DNA from: Glutinoglossum americanum
Lineage: Eukaryota; Ascomycota; Geoglossomycetes; Geoglossales; Geoglossaceae
DNA length: 64,000 bases
Direction of reading: 5' to 3'
Assembly: GCA_020080175.1 (NCBI GenBank)
Contig: JAGHQL010000022.1
Location: forward strand, 124,001-188,000
The number at the start of each line of letters is the position of its first letter. Positions within the stretch are counted from its first letter, which is position 1. The translations under genes and the position numbers were made by a program. The notes under the pieces are model-generated. The model saw only the letters and a program-made list of their open reading frames with translations. It did not search any database and was not told the origin of the DNA. Shown here in pieces: positions 37,129 to 49,347 of the stretch.

Positions 37129-38599
37129 ATGCGTCAATTTCTCGCTGCTGGTGCCGTGATTGCGGCCAGCATTCCTGTTGTCTTGGGAAAAACTTCGCAA
37201 GAGCTTTGTGCTGGCTCTTCTCAGCAGATCGGGGGTAATTATTACTGCAAAGCCGTCAGTGCCATCACATACACGGGCGTCGGATCCTCTGGGAGTTACA
37301 ATGCAGTGACCTCGATGGACCCAACCACTGGCCAGTGTGCCTCAACTCCAAGGAGCTACAGCGGGCAATTGGCTCCTCTCTGCGATGAAGTATGTGCATT
37401 TGGATTCACCTCGATGGGGGGGGGTGTGTACCCTTACTGACATTAGTCGTGCTTAGGTTGCGATGCACATCCGTGGTCCGGTACATCTCAAACAGTTTGC
37501 GGTTTACTACCAGAACCCATCGAGCAGCAGCAAGAGGAAGCGACATGGTCATCAACACCTCCACAAACGAGGGGGGGAGGTTCAAGAGAAGCGTGATTAT
37601 ATCACTGCCACTATCAATGGCGAGGTTGTCAGCTGGCCAAATCCTAACTCACCAGGGTCCCCGCAAACAGCTGCCGCAGCAGCAGCCAGTTCCATCCCAG
37701 CACAGGGGAATTCCATATCGCCTGGCGACTCGACTGGTGATTGGCTCCGTGCTGGATACTATAACGCTGCGTCTGCGACATTGGCCAACTTGACCTTCCT
37801 GAACAACATGGGTGGTCAGGGATCTGGAACATTCGACTAGTAGGTCAACCCCATATTCCTCATTTTGCTTGGCGGTTTTATGGTTGGGCGACGAAGCTAA
37901 CCGTTGGATAGCGTATTTGGAAATTCGCTCTCCTATGCCACTTCCGACTGTAAGAAAGGTGCCTCGTCCCCGCAGATTCTTGCGGACGCCGTCATTCCTT
38001 CGAACACCGAATATTCAATCTGGTCGGGCGCTCCTTGTTCTGGTGGGAGCTGTGGCTACTCTAGACCAGGAACTGTTCCTATGCGTAGGTTTAATACGTA
38101 AACCTCTATATCCCGAACCGTCATAGGCTGACATATTTGTGTAGATGGTTTCAGGGGTGGCTCGAAGGTCTTTTTGATGGAGTTCTCCATGCCTAGCGAC
38201 TCTGGTGCTTCGGGCATGAATGCAGACATGCCCGCAATCTGGATGTTGAACGCACAGATTGGGCGGACGCTTCAATATGGCAAGCCTGAATGCTCATGCT
38301 GGACGACTGGATGTGGTGAATTCGATCTGTTCGAGGTTCTCGATGCTGGTAACAATCGCTGCAAATCGACACTCCACATGGGATCCCACAGTGCTGGTGA
38401 CTCCAACTATTTCCAACGGCCCACTGGGGATTGCATTAAGGCTGCTGTTCTCTTCGATGGTCCATCCAACAGCGTCAGCATCCAGGTGCTCGACCCTAGC
38501 ACAGCCATCTCTGGCAGCCTCACCAACGCTCAGGTCGCTGCTATGTGGAAGCAGTTTGCGCTAGACTCAGATAAGATCTCTGTTTTCCAGATGCCCTAA
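37129..38599 (+). CDS. TOS1: TOS1-family secreted cell wall protein (DUF2403/DUF2401)
   Basis: TOS1-type proteins are abundant secreted fungal wall proteins thought to bind or process beta-glucan. Exons 37129..37389, 37457..37839, 37912..38084 and 38145..38599 give 423 aa. A signal peptide (MRQFLAAGAVIAASIPVVLG) is followed by the N-terminal domain with NYYCKAVSAITYTGVGSSGS. A linker contains basic sites (SSSSKRKRHGHQHLHKR and VQEKRDYITATING) that look like Kex2 cleavage sites. The C-terminal domain holds GDWLRAGYYNAASATLANLT, YSIWSGAPCSGGSCG, FLMEFSMPSDSGASGMNADM, CSCWTTGCGEFDLFEVLD and STLHMG. The small third exon (173 nt) was placed from phase and from the Tyr and His codons it rebuilds. 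No GPI signal is seen at the C-terminus (KISVFQMP). Confidence 0.9.
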
Positions 38600-39959
38600 T
38601 GGAAACGAACTCGTATCAGATTTCCGGATGACATGATTGCTTGCGTGTTGATCTCATTTGCCCAATTTCGAATGATGGCGGGAGGTGTTGCTGCTTGCTC
38701 TAATGAGATAGACCCCAATGGCATCAAGATGGACCTTTTCCTCTTTTCCGCACACGTCAACCCTATACCCTTGCTCCGTTGATGACCCAGCTTTGCTTTC
38801 GCAACCGTCAATGCCCATGGCGAGCGGCGCTCACTGTTGGTTTTGCCTTACATATCACGTTTTGCCCATTAGCGAGCAGTGCTCAGCTTTCTCCTGCAAG
38901 TTCCAGCGAGGATTGGCACCAGCGATGTGTGGCGGGTCACCCACAAAACGAAGTTATCAGGAGGGTTTCAAGTGGAGTGAGAGGAGAATTGCATTTGGAT
39001 AGGCACTAAACCTCTAGACATCCTTTTACCTGTATACTAAGCACATTTATGTTATTATTTTTTATTATTACTTTTCTTCGACCTCCAATTTCTCATGCTG
39101 CTTTTCCTCGGGGAGTTTATCTGAAATGGATCTCAAGCAAAATGGCAAGTCCGGCAAAAAGATACAAGATGCGGCCTCGAACGTGAGAACAACAGTGACA
39201 ATAAAGCAGTGGCCCTCCGTCTTTTGTTCTTCAAAGCTAGATGTTTGTTCGGCTGTGCACACCATCAGTTTAATAATATCGTTAGTTACATGGGGGTATA
39301 ATATGTTTGTATGCATGTACGTATGTACGGCATGACCTTGGAGAAGACAAGATATGCCTCTGATCCACTTCCTTGGTAGGAATATCCCCATTCCTTGTCA
39401 AATTTCGTTCCATGGCGACCGCCGCGCCGGCTGGGTCATTGTGCCGAGGTTGCCGTTGTAGGATCTCCGAGACTCCAAGGATGTTCACGAGCCAGCGTTG
39501 CCGCCCCATGAGAGCGAGGTGGAGAAGGATTCCAGGTTTAATAGTTAGTGCTTTTGGCGTTGGCCTAGTTCCTCCGCACTCGAACCGAAACCGAACCACG
39601 CGCCGTATCCTTCTTTCCCTCTCTTCAAAGTTCGTGAAGGGATCGATAGAACGAAAGAGTTTCGTCGTCCAGAAGAAGGGGAATTTGTTTGCCAGCGGGC
39701 AAGTCCGAAAGCTTAAAGGATCACGGGACTTTTTTGCTTTTGGGGGGCTTTCTTCGTTACCTTCGCCTCTTTGATTTGCCCGCCGCGAAAACGGGAAAAC
39801 CAAACAGAACGATAATAAACGTCATTACGTGCGAAGTGTTCGGGCCGCGCGAGACGAACGACGAATATAATAGAAGAGGGTAGTTTTCGAGAGAGAAAGC
39901 ACGAGGTTGACGAGGAGAATATAGAGATTGGTTGTTTGTAGTATCGATTAAGTGAAGGG
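38600..39959. other. Intergenic, TOS1-like to PEX13
   Basis: About 1.36 kb. Open frames of 107-173 codons exist on both strands around 39280-39800, but none has a recognisable domain. The last 100 bp are purine-rich, ending at the PEX13 ATG. Confidence 0.5.
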
Positions 39960-41479
39960 ATGGCTTCGTCCGTGTCGCCGCCGAAACCGTGGGAAAGAGG
40001 TGCGGGCTTGGGTCATGGTGAGTGTTGAGATTCGGGGGTTTTTTTTGGTATAGTTGTCGCGTAGGGGGAGGCATTGAACTGATTGTACGTGGTATTGCAG
40101 GTCTCTCATCAACGCCAGCACCTACATCTTCAACCACAATGACCTCATTACCAGCAGCAGCGACCACATCCTCATCTTCCTCCTCCACCGCCACCCCTCC
40201 AGCCCTCCCTCAAAGACCTGCTACTCTGTCCTCGGTCGTAAACCGCACCGCTTCCAACTACTCCCCCTACGCCGCCTCCCGCTTCGGTGCTAATACCTAC
40301 GGCATGGGTGGCCTCGGCACAACGATGGGCACCTACGGCAGCGCCTACTCATCACCCTACTCGCGCTTCGGTGGGTACGGTGGAAGCATGTACGGTGGGA
40401 TGGGTGGCTATGGCGGGATGTACGGCGGGATGGGTATGGGCGGCATGCCACCCGGGATGGACCCCAACGATCCGAATAGCTTGACAAATAGCTTCAGTCA
40501 GAGCACGCAGGCTACGTTTCAGATTATCGATAGTATCGTTGGGGCCTTTGGGGGGTTTGCGCAGATGTTGGAGAGCACATTTATGGCGACGCATAGTTCG
40601 TTTTTCGGTAAGTTTTTTTCGTCTTTTCTTATGTTTACCTCTACCCTACTGCACTAGGATTGTCTGTAATACTTCTATTGGCGTCATCAACCTAATGCAG
40701 AGATGAAAGCTAACATACCCCACAAAGCTGTAATATCTGTCGCCGAACAATTCTCCAACCTCCGCAACACCCTCGGCTCCCTCCTCGGAATCTTCACCCT
40801 CCTCCGCTGGGCCCGCACTCTTCTCGCCAAGATAACAGGCCGCCCACTCCCGGCCTCCACTACAGACCTAACCCCCTCCGCCTTTGCAGCGTTTGAAGGG
40901 CGCGCTCCGGACGGCTCCTCCTCCGCCCCTCGCCCCTCCAAAAAACCCTTCCTAGTCTTCATGCTCGCCGTCTTCGGCCTGCCATACCTGATGAGGAAAT
41001 TCATCAAAGCTCTCGCCCGGACCCAGGAGGAGGAAGAAGCGAGAAGGAGGCTCCTGGGACCCGGCGACGAAGCGCTATCCCTTCAACAACAGCAACAACT
41101 CGACCCTAGCAAACTAGACTTCTGTCGCGTGCTGTTCGATTTCACGCCGGAGGCGGGGATCTCTGGCATCGACCTCGCGGTCAAGAAGGGGGACCTGGTG
41201 GCCGTGCTGTCGAAATCCGATCCCACGGGCATGCCGTCGGAGTGGTGGCGCTGCAGGGCCAGAGACGGCGGGGTGGGGTACTTGCCGTGCACGTATCTGG
41301 AGGGCATACAGAGGGGCGGCGGCGGTGGCGTCGCCGGGGTCAAGCAGATTACGAGCGGCAGCCGGACGGGGAGTCGGACGGTGAGCTTGGTGGGTGAGGA
41401 GAAGCCGGTTCCGCACGTGGCGGGGAAGGTGGGGGATGTGTCTGTGGAGAGCTTCCAGAAGAGTGGATTCTATTCGTGA
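39960..41479 (+). CDS. PEX13: Peroxisomal docking protein Pex13
   Basis: Pex13 sits in the peroxisome membrane and, with Pex14, receives cargo-loaded Pex5. Exons 39960..40017, 40101..40607 and 40701..41479 give 447 aa. It begins MASSVSPPKPWERGAGLG, the usual PKPWE start. Then come a Ser/Thr/Pro linker and a Gly/Tyr/Met-rich segment (YGGSMYGGMGGYGGMYGG) as in other Pex13 proteins. The membrane-embedded region follows (STQATFQIIDSIVGAFGGFA; KKPFLVFMLAVFGLPYLMRK). The C-terminal SH3 domain reads CRVLFDFTPEAGISGIDLAV...WWRCRARDGGVGYLPCTYLE. The tail ends ESFQKSGFYS. Confidence 0.95.
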
Positions 41480-42140
41480 AGGGGGTTGGGGTGGGAGTTC
41501 GCTTTTTCTTGCTTATCCTATTATGTTTTTTTTTTTTTCTTTTTGTAAATATCGCTCTTTTCCTCCAGTTATTAGCCATTCCCTTTTGCTGGGGCTTGCT
41601 TTTGGGCCGCGCCGGATTGGGAAAAAAAAGGGAGGGAGTTTTTGTCGTATTCAATTGAGCCAAATTATCCTTTTCTCCCTTTTTCTCCTTCCCTTTTTCC
41701 CGCCTTGCTATTTTTTTTTTTATAGGTTAACCGATTTACCCGCCTTATTGCTATCTCTAAGATCTCGTTCCTCCCCCCCCCCCCTTCTCCTTTTTCCGGG
41801 AATGTCATACGCGCCTAACTAACTGACTGGGCTATGATTCCCTGGGGGGTTTCCCTTTTAGGCTGATGGGTTGGCTGACTGTATGTAGCTTTTTCTGTCA
41901 TTGTCTTGGCTAGGGTGCTATATTGCTAAAGCGAAGGATCTCTTCTTTTTTTTTCCCTACCTACTTCCGCTAGGATGGGACATCAATTCCTCTTTTCCTT
42001 TCCTTTTTATTCCTTTAAATAAAGAGAATAAATGTCTATTGGGTGATGCGTTGTTCCCCCCCCCAGGACCACCAACTCGAGTTGTTCGGGTTCTTGGTTG
42101 GTGGTGGGCTCTGCTCTGCTTACCCCAGAATGGATATCCG
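41480..42140. other. Convergent 3' region PEX13 / DUF7721-type gene
   Basis: About 660 bp, very T- and C-tract-rich (for example near 41526, 41709 and 41774). No gene found. Confidence 0.5.
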
Positions 42141-42962
42141 CTATAGAAATTTTCCCAACAGACCGCCCGGGCCGCCTCCTCCGCCACTTGCGCTTTTCGT
42201 GTAGAGTTTGTATGCCATCTGCGCGGCCTGGCTGATTGCATCTTGTTTGTTGGCTGATGGGGACTGTCCGTGACGTGAGTGTTAGCTTAAGCTCCCATGT
42301 GTATATTCCATATATAGATATCAACCCGGCCGCCTAACGCCCCTAGGCACTAGTCTGGTTTGCTTTGTTTTGCTAGGGTGACGTACTACTTTCCCAGCGT
42401 GGCTCTGCTCGTCGAATAGTTTACCCGCTTGAGCCATTGCTAGGCCGATGAATTCGGATTGGCTGTTGGACTTACCGCCGCCTTCGCCGTGGGAGGTGAA
42501 CGTCTTCAAAGCGTTCATGGCCGCCGCCATGCCGAGGGTGGGTGCTGCATGCTGTTCCGTTTGTTGCGATCCTTGCTGGTTATAGACCGTCTGATGAGCG
42601 GAGACGAACGCGCTTTCATCCACAGAGTGAGGTGATCCCGAATGCTGCTTTTGGATTTGGCCGAGGTGATGTAGGGCTGTCGTGAAGAGGCAAGGAGGGG
42701 TGGATGAGGAGGAGTGATGTTGGGCGTGGTGAAGGGCGGTTTGGTCGTGCGAGGATTCTTCTTCTTGGTACTGTTGGGCTTGGGGCGGAGGCGGTTCGTC
42801 TGCGAAGGTGTTACTGGGGTTGTAGTAGGAGCTGCTTTCGCCGGTATGGGGAGTTTTTTTGTAGTCGTCGTTCCCCCTGTCGCCGGAATGGTGGTGGCGG
42901 CCTTCAGCGTAGTGTCGTCCGCTGCCACCACTTCGGTGATCCCCGTCGTCGCGATGGGACAT
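42141..42962 (-). CDS. DUF7721-type small His/Gln/Gly-rich protein
   Basis: Exons complement(42141..42253, 42383..42962) give 230 aa. The first 110 residues are low complexity, rich in His, Ser, Asp and Gln. The second half has the conserved core I associate with this fungal family: LFTTALHHLGQIQKQHSG, VSAHQTVYNQQ, LGMAAAMNALKTFTSHGEGG, SEFIGLAMAQAGKLFDEQ. After the intron come NKQDAISQAAQMAYKLYTKS and a Gly-rich end (GGGGGPGGLLGKFL). The intron donor GTCACC is weak but is the join that keeps frame and the family pattern. Function is unknown. No signal peptide or membrane segment is seen. Confidence 0.8.
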
Positions 42963-44963
42963 TGAGGTTTAATCTCGTTGTTTTGTTTTTCTAGTGAATA
43001 GGCTGACTCGCGAGGCGGTGGAGGGGTGGAGGCTCGATAGTGTGGTGGAGTCGTGATGGAGGAGCTGATTTGATGACATAAGGCGGGGCACGTCCCTACA
43101 TCTGATAGTGAAGATTCTGTATAGCCAAGCTCGACTATATTGGTGCACCTAACCACCTAATGCGAACGTTAAAGATTATATAAACCGCTTCACAGTATCC
43201 TGGCAGTCTAGTGTAGTGGCTCAACTTATTTAATTAGCCCGGTTACCTATCTATGACTGCCTATAGCCCGCACACACTAGGCGGAGGAAGACCATCTTCA
43301 TTGGGCCACTAGAGGTGTGCTACACCCCGACTTCATAACCTTCCATCTCAAGTGGTTGGTCAGACTGGGCTTCGGGACCTGCAGATCCTGTCGGACTACA
43401 CGCCGCGACTACGAGAGGTTTCGTTATGCATGGATCCGTCTACCACGGCCTGTGTGCGCGAGCGTATCCGGAATCGCATTCCTGGGACAATTGCTTAGAT
43501 GGAGATGGTGTCTACGAAGAGAGTCGCGAAAAAGAGCCTTAACTACCATTTAGTGGAGTGGTCGCCTAACCAAAGCCTACGCAAGCTGTCCGAAGACATT
43601 TGGTGCGAGCCTGCGTACAACGGTGAACGCCTAGTAGAAAATAGCTTAGAGCCTTTTTTTTTTTGGTCGCATAGCCACTTGCAGACAGATTCATTGGTTC
43701 ATCCGATGGAATGCCCGTTAGACTGTGGCTCGCAAGATATGTAGAGACCCGCTGCTGTCATTCATCCGAACTGTATACGTCATTTCTGGTATGGAGGGTG
43801 TTGCAAACGCACATGGGACATGAGACGACTTTGTCGGATCCACAACAATCGTTGCTTACGACGCGCACAGAGCATTTTATTTCAATCGCAAATGGAATTG
43901 GAAGTAGAAAGTCCGAATGAGAATACGATTGAGTTATCAAGCACCACGTTTCAGGCGTGGTTGGGGTTGCCGGTACATGTAGCACCTCTGAGAGCTATGT
44001 ATCTCCTCCCACCCCGTCTAAGTATCCTATGAGATCTGTCGGATCCCTCAAAACAATCCCTTTCGTACGCGATCCCCGGTGGACTGGCTTTAATCGAACG
44101 AATTGTGCGTCTTCCATATGACCCTTCAATGACCCATTTGGTCTGCGTGGCTTGTCATCTGGATGTTGATCGTTTCCTATCGCAAGGAGAGGAGGAAAGG
44201 AGAAGGTTTTGCAACCAGACCCCCCGCAACTATTCGGTGCGGGTGGTTTCGTGGCAACCGTCTACTTGAGTAGAGATAAGCCGACAGCTTTTTTTTTCTC
44301 TTCTTTTTCTTTTTCCTCTTCCTCTCCCCTCCTCCTCGCGTGGTTCCGTAGATGGTTGTCGTCGTTGGGCATTGGTCTCGGGTGATACGACTTTTTCCCG
44401 CTAGAAAAAAAGCATCAGCGGGATTTCGTTATTTGCGTGAGTCGGCTTGGCAGACGAACCTCTGCAGTGGCGTGACGCCACTGCTTTGCTGATCAACTAA
44501 CTAATCTTCCAGAGGCATCCAAAGCCAGAAGTAATTTTGGGCCACTGTATCGGGGCCCTGAGGCATTTTTCTAATTCGATTAGGTGGAGGTCGAGGACAT
44601 ATTTTCTGTCGCTCCCCCTTGACCCCTTGACGGGCCTAAACTATAATTCCCACTAGGAGAGCCTCGTGCCTGGAAGAGTTCGACTGTTCGACAGGTCGAG
44701 CCCATACTTCGGTACTAGAGTATACGGTGTGTGCAAGCGACAAGTTTATCGCTGATCTGCAAACCGGGCCCTTTATCTGTTGACTGCTGCACTACACGTC
44801 CACTTGACGCCGACACTGACGCGACGCTGTTGGCGTAAGATTGAAGGTGCGACTCGGCACTCCGTGCGTGTTGATCCGAAATCGAATCAGTTGTGGTTTC
44901 TTCGGTCGATCTTCGTCGTATCTGTCCCTCCGGGGTCCGAGACAAGCCGAATCTGGCGTGGTT
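42963..44963. other. Long spacer upstream of the histidine kinase
   Basis: About 2 kb between divergent genes. No supported coding region; the short frames on both strands show no domain. A pol-III A-box-like string occurs near 43209, but no matching B-box follows. The stretch 44280-44340 is a pyrimidine tract. It may hold a long 5' leader or enhancers for the kinase gene. Confidence 0.5.
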
Positions 44964-47900
44964 ATGACAGGCACTGACATACAGCCGGCAGGGGCCAAGA
45001 GGCTCTCGTCGGTGTACAATAATGCTGCTGACATCTTGTCTGTCACTTCTCGTTCCATGACGCGATCTACGAGTCCTCCGCCATACCTATCCATGAGAAA
45101 TAAAGATATATCACGTTCAATACAGGATGGCAGGAGAGGCTCTCTCTTTGTCAACGTCGGTGGCGTGTCGAGTCTCGCGGAGGTAGCTCTCAGCGCGTTG
45201 CAGTATCTTCCTACTCCAGTGTTGGTACTCTCTTCGCTGAAGACTGTTGTACTGGGCAATGAGGCCATGGGGAGGCTCCTTGGACTGGACCTTGCAGGTG
45301 TCCTTGACAGCGTGGGACTAGGAGATAGTGGTGAGCCGGTGGCAGTGACAGACGTCCTTCGAGGGCAGACTTTGGCGCAGATTGGGATAGACATGTTGCA
45401 AGATGGACGGCCCGTCTGGGTCAGTTGGGAGCGGTTTCTCGATAACCTCGCCGAGGAGATGGATAAGAACGGTCCTGCTATGGCCGACGGGCGTGAGGAC
45501 CAAACCGATCCCTTCTTTCAGGGTGGGGATACATCACCGGGGGAAGCCTCAGAGGAGAGTCATATAGACAAATCAGACCCGGACGTCAAGTCTTCGAGAT
45601 CGGAGCTCGGCAGCCACAAATCCACCGTCCATGATGCAGTCATCGATGTGGTACTATCGTCCCAGTACGCCCATGGTGATGGTTCTGGTACTACCTCCAA
45701 AACGTCATCCTCAGACAATCAAGTCCAGGCAAAGATGATTGTGTCTATCTGGACGCTCGGATATCAACGATACTATACCCTCACTTTCACGAATGCGGCA
45801 CCCGACTCTCTACCTAACGCTCATCCGCAGTCCCGGACTGTGACTAGGACTCCGAACAGCATATCGATCTCCCCACCCGCATCCGCTTCTCCGAGCCACA
45901 GCCATTGCTCACATTGTACACCTCCACCTCTATTAACTAACAAACCTTTGACGCCTGCTTCCCTCTCTACCTCACCTTTTCCGCCGATGGGAGCACCAGC
46001 CCGATCGAATCTGTCGTCAACCCCGTCAATTCTGCAGAAGGTCATACGCATGAAAGATGCCATCCTTGAAACTATGGAACTTCCGGTCTTCGCCATGTGG
46101 AAGGACGGGAGCCTGGCGATCCCCAACCAGGCTGGGAGACGGCTACTGCAACAGGGCAAAGACCCTTTGACAAAGCATGGCTATGATCTCATCTCGCGGT
46201 TCCGTATGTGGTCTGAGGATTTTGAGCGCGAGCTTGAACCAGAGGAATTCCCCATAGTCGAGATCTGCCGAACGCAGAAGCCTTTCGCAAGCCGGATAGT
46301 GGGTATGAAGGACCCTATAAGTGAAAGAAACATTACTTATGACGTCAGTGGAAAGGGCATTCTGGATGAGGGTACTGGAGAGTTCTTGGCGGGGCTCATT
46401 TGGATGCGAGATGTGACGGAGTACAAGGATCGCATAGCTACCCAACGGGAGGAGAACGAAGAGCGGTTTAAGACTATTTGCGACTGCATGCCGCAGTTAC
46501 TGTGGACCACGAGGCCTGATGGCCACCACGACTATTTTTCTAAGCGATGGTACGAGTACACCGGCCTCACGGAAGAGGAATCGCTTGGGAATGGCTGGAA
46601 ACGGCCGTTCCATTTTGACGATGTCAAGATTGCTGAGGAGAAGTGGGTTCGCTCGGTTGCGACTGGAGAAGACTACACAACGGAGTATCGGTGTAAACGC
46701 CATGACGGTGTTTGGCGTTGGATGCTCGGCCGGGCTCTTCCTCTTAGGGATCGGAAAACTGGCGAAGTTCTCAAGTGGTATGGGACTTGTACGGACATCC
46801 ACGACGTCGTCGAGGCTAGGATTGCTGCAAGGCGCACACGGGAGCAGCTTCTCAACGTCATAGCTCATGCTCAGGTTACGCTATGGGCGGTCGATCGGCG
46901 CCGAAGGCTAACCCTATTAGAAGGACGAATGATTTGGAACGTTAATGATGTGATAGACGGCTCTCGCTCAGAGGCGTATCTGGGAAAGAACATATATGAG
47001 GTGTTCGGTCACACCGACCTCCTGAACCCGCCTGATTTTTTGAAACCGATTGAAGATATCATGAAAGGGAGGCGAGCGGAGGACTTAGAGGAGCACATGA
47101 TTGATGGGCGATGGTACCGGACGCGATATGTGCCAATCCTAGGAAAGAAGATTGGAGAGCGCATAGACGAATCCAAGATCGACGGGGTCATTGGCGTGAG
47201 TGTGGACGTCACGGAATTGAAAGATAGGGAGAGGGAACTACAGTCACAGGGCAACGAAAACACAAGGCTCTTGGCGAACGAAGCTGCGGCTAAAGAGGCC
47301 AGTAGGCTGAAGAGTCAGTTCCTAGCAAACGTGAGAGCTATCCCTCCATTTTTGCAGATGCACCACTCTAACACGAACATCAGATGTCTCACGAAATCAG
47401 GACACCTATCGCTGGTGTCATTGGTATGGCAGAGCTATTGCTTGATACTAAACTTGACTACGACCAACAGGAATGCGCGGAGAACATCCAGAGGTCTGCC
47501 AATGCACTCTTGACGGTGATCAACGATATTTTAGACTTTTCCAAAGTGGAATCCGGAAGGTTGGATATCGAGGAGGTGCAATTCAGCCTGCCTGTTGTGA
47601 TCCGCGATGTCAGCAAGATGTTGGGCTTCGCTGCCGAGCGAAAGAGTTTAGCTTTCGAGAGCGACGTCCAGATTGGGATAGACAAGGAACAAATTGTTAT
47701 CGGCGACCCTGGCCGGGTTCGCCAGATTTTGACGAATCTGCTCACCAACAGCATCAAGTTTACCAGTGATGGCGGCGTTAGGCTTGCGGTGATGGTGCAG
47801 AGCGAGGATAGCGAAACAATTGAAGTCAAGTTTGTCATTGAGGACACCGGAATCGGTATTGAGGATGATGTGCGGAAGCGGCTATTCAAACCCTTTAGTC

Positions 47901-49347
47901 AAGCGGACTCCTCTACAGCCCGAAGGTTTGGAGGGACAGGGCTTGGGTTGACTATCTGTAAAAACGTAAGTTTGCTTCTCTCAAGACTCACACGTTTCCA
48001 GATGCTAAGGTTACCGACAGCTCGTCGAGCTGATGAACGGCACGATCAACTTGGAATCAACACTGGGCATAGGAACGAGAGCATCCTTCTCCATTCCCTT
48101 TCATAAGCCGCAGTTTCACAACGGCACCACTTCTCTGGTTGACATTTCCTGCCTGCCCGATAGGCTACAATCAGAAATGTCCGTCTCATGCAACAGCTCA
48201 GACCTCGAGCCTTCGGGGGTTGGGACTCCGCCAGAGACCCCAGCGAACACATTGGGACAGGAGACATCTGCCAACGGTTCAACACCGGCCCAGGCCTTTG
48301 GGGGCGGCAGGAGCTCTCGCGGGCTATCGAGCGTAGATAATGACCTGGGCTTGCCGTTTGCGGAGCGCGGGAAGATCCATATTCTCGTGGTCGAGGATAA
48401 GTACGTCTCCCGGATATCGAAGTGTGGAGTGGGGGCTTTTAATGCTAACGCTTTACAGCCCTATCAATCAACAAATCGCCTTGAAGACCATCAAGAAGCT
48501 GCACTTCTCTGTTTCTGCGGTCTGGAATGGAAAGGAGGCCCTCGACTACCTTTTGAGGTCACAGTCCCCTGGATATATCCGTCCTGATGTAATTTTGATG
48601 GATGTGCAAATGCCTGTCATCGATGGCTACCGAGCAACCCACCTCATCCGGAACATTCCCCCCTATTCGACGTTGCCAGAGCTTCGGAAGATTCCGATTG
48701 TCGCAATGACTGCCTCGGCTATCCAAGGGGATAGGGAGAAATGCAGGAAAGCCGGGATGGATGACTACTTGTCTAAACCTGTCAAGGGGAAGATACTGGA
48801 GAAAATGCTTGTCAAGTGGGTATTGGAGAAGAAGAAGGGAGACGCCGGAAAAAGCCATAGCATAAGGTCACACGGTTCGTCGTTCGACACTGAACCAGAC
48901 GGGCCAACGCTATCGGAGGTCGGAATCGACGCCGACGAACGCACACACCAACAAAACGACGAATCGCTGATGATGAAAATGGCAGCGCGCAGCGGTATAT
49001 CGAGGGTGATCGTACCTGATGCGGCCCTTGGTCTGCGGAGAGTTGAGACGGAGGACATGGCAACCCTACTGCGTGACGACAAGCTACTCGCTGCTGCAGC
49101 GTTCGACGTACACGATACGCCCAACAGAACCCTCATGACGCATTCAAGCAATCCGGTTCCGCCTACGCAACAATCCCTCGCAGCGCTAACGGAAGAGAAC
49201 ATCGAGAAGCTCCACGAGCAGAACGAGAGTATAAACGAGGCTGAGCGCACGCCAGGGGCGACATCCTTGACGGTTAGTGGGCATCCCTCTACGGAATCGT
49301 TTGTGAGTTTGAGACCGCGGCTAGCGCCTGGGCATCACAGCGAGTAG
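44964..49347 (+). CDS. PAS-containing hybrid histidine kinase
   Basis: Hybrid sensor kinases pass phosphate from His to Asp within one protein and feed the Ypd1-type relay. Exons 44964..47330, 47384..47965, 48021..48400 and 48459..49347 give 1405 aa. The N-terminal 350 residues are mostly unique, with Ser/Pro-rich linkers. Two PAS/PAC-like units follow (around PVFAMWKDGSLAIPNQ and CDCMPQLLWTTRPDGHHDYF with KWYGTCTDIHDVVEAR). The dimerisation box is FLANMSHEIRTPIAGV (phosphorylated His). The ATPase has GRVRQILTNLLTNSIKF (N box), DTGIGIEDD (G1) and FGGTGLGLTIC (G2). The receiver domain has ILVVEDNPINQQ, DVILMDVQMPVIDGY (phosphorylated Asp) and YLSKPVKGKI. No membrane helices are seen, so a cytosolic sensor is inferred. 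The ATG at 44964 is the first in frame. Confidence 0.93.

Noticed and set aside
39282-39803. Overlapping open frames (133 codons plus, 173 codons minus) between the TOS1-like gene and PEX13
   Set aside because: No domain, no signal, no clear splice partners, and both strands are open over the same GC-rich stretch, which happens by chance.
43195-43330. tRNA- or SINE-like A-box string near 43209
   Set aside because: No B-box at the right distance and no cloverleaf can be drawn, so no pol-III gene is claimed.
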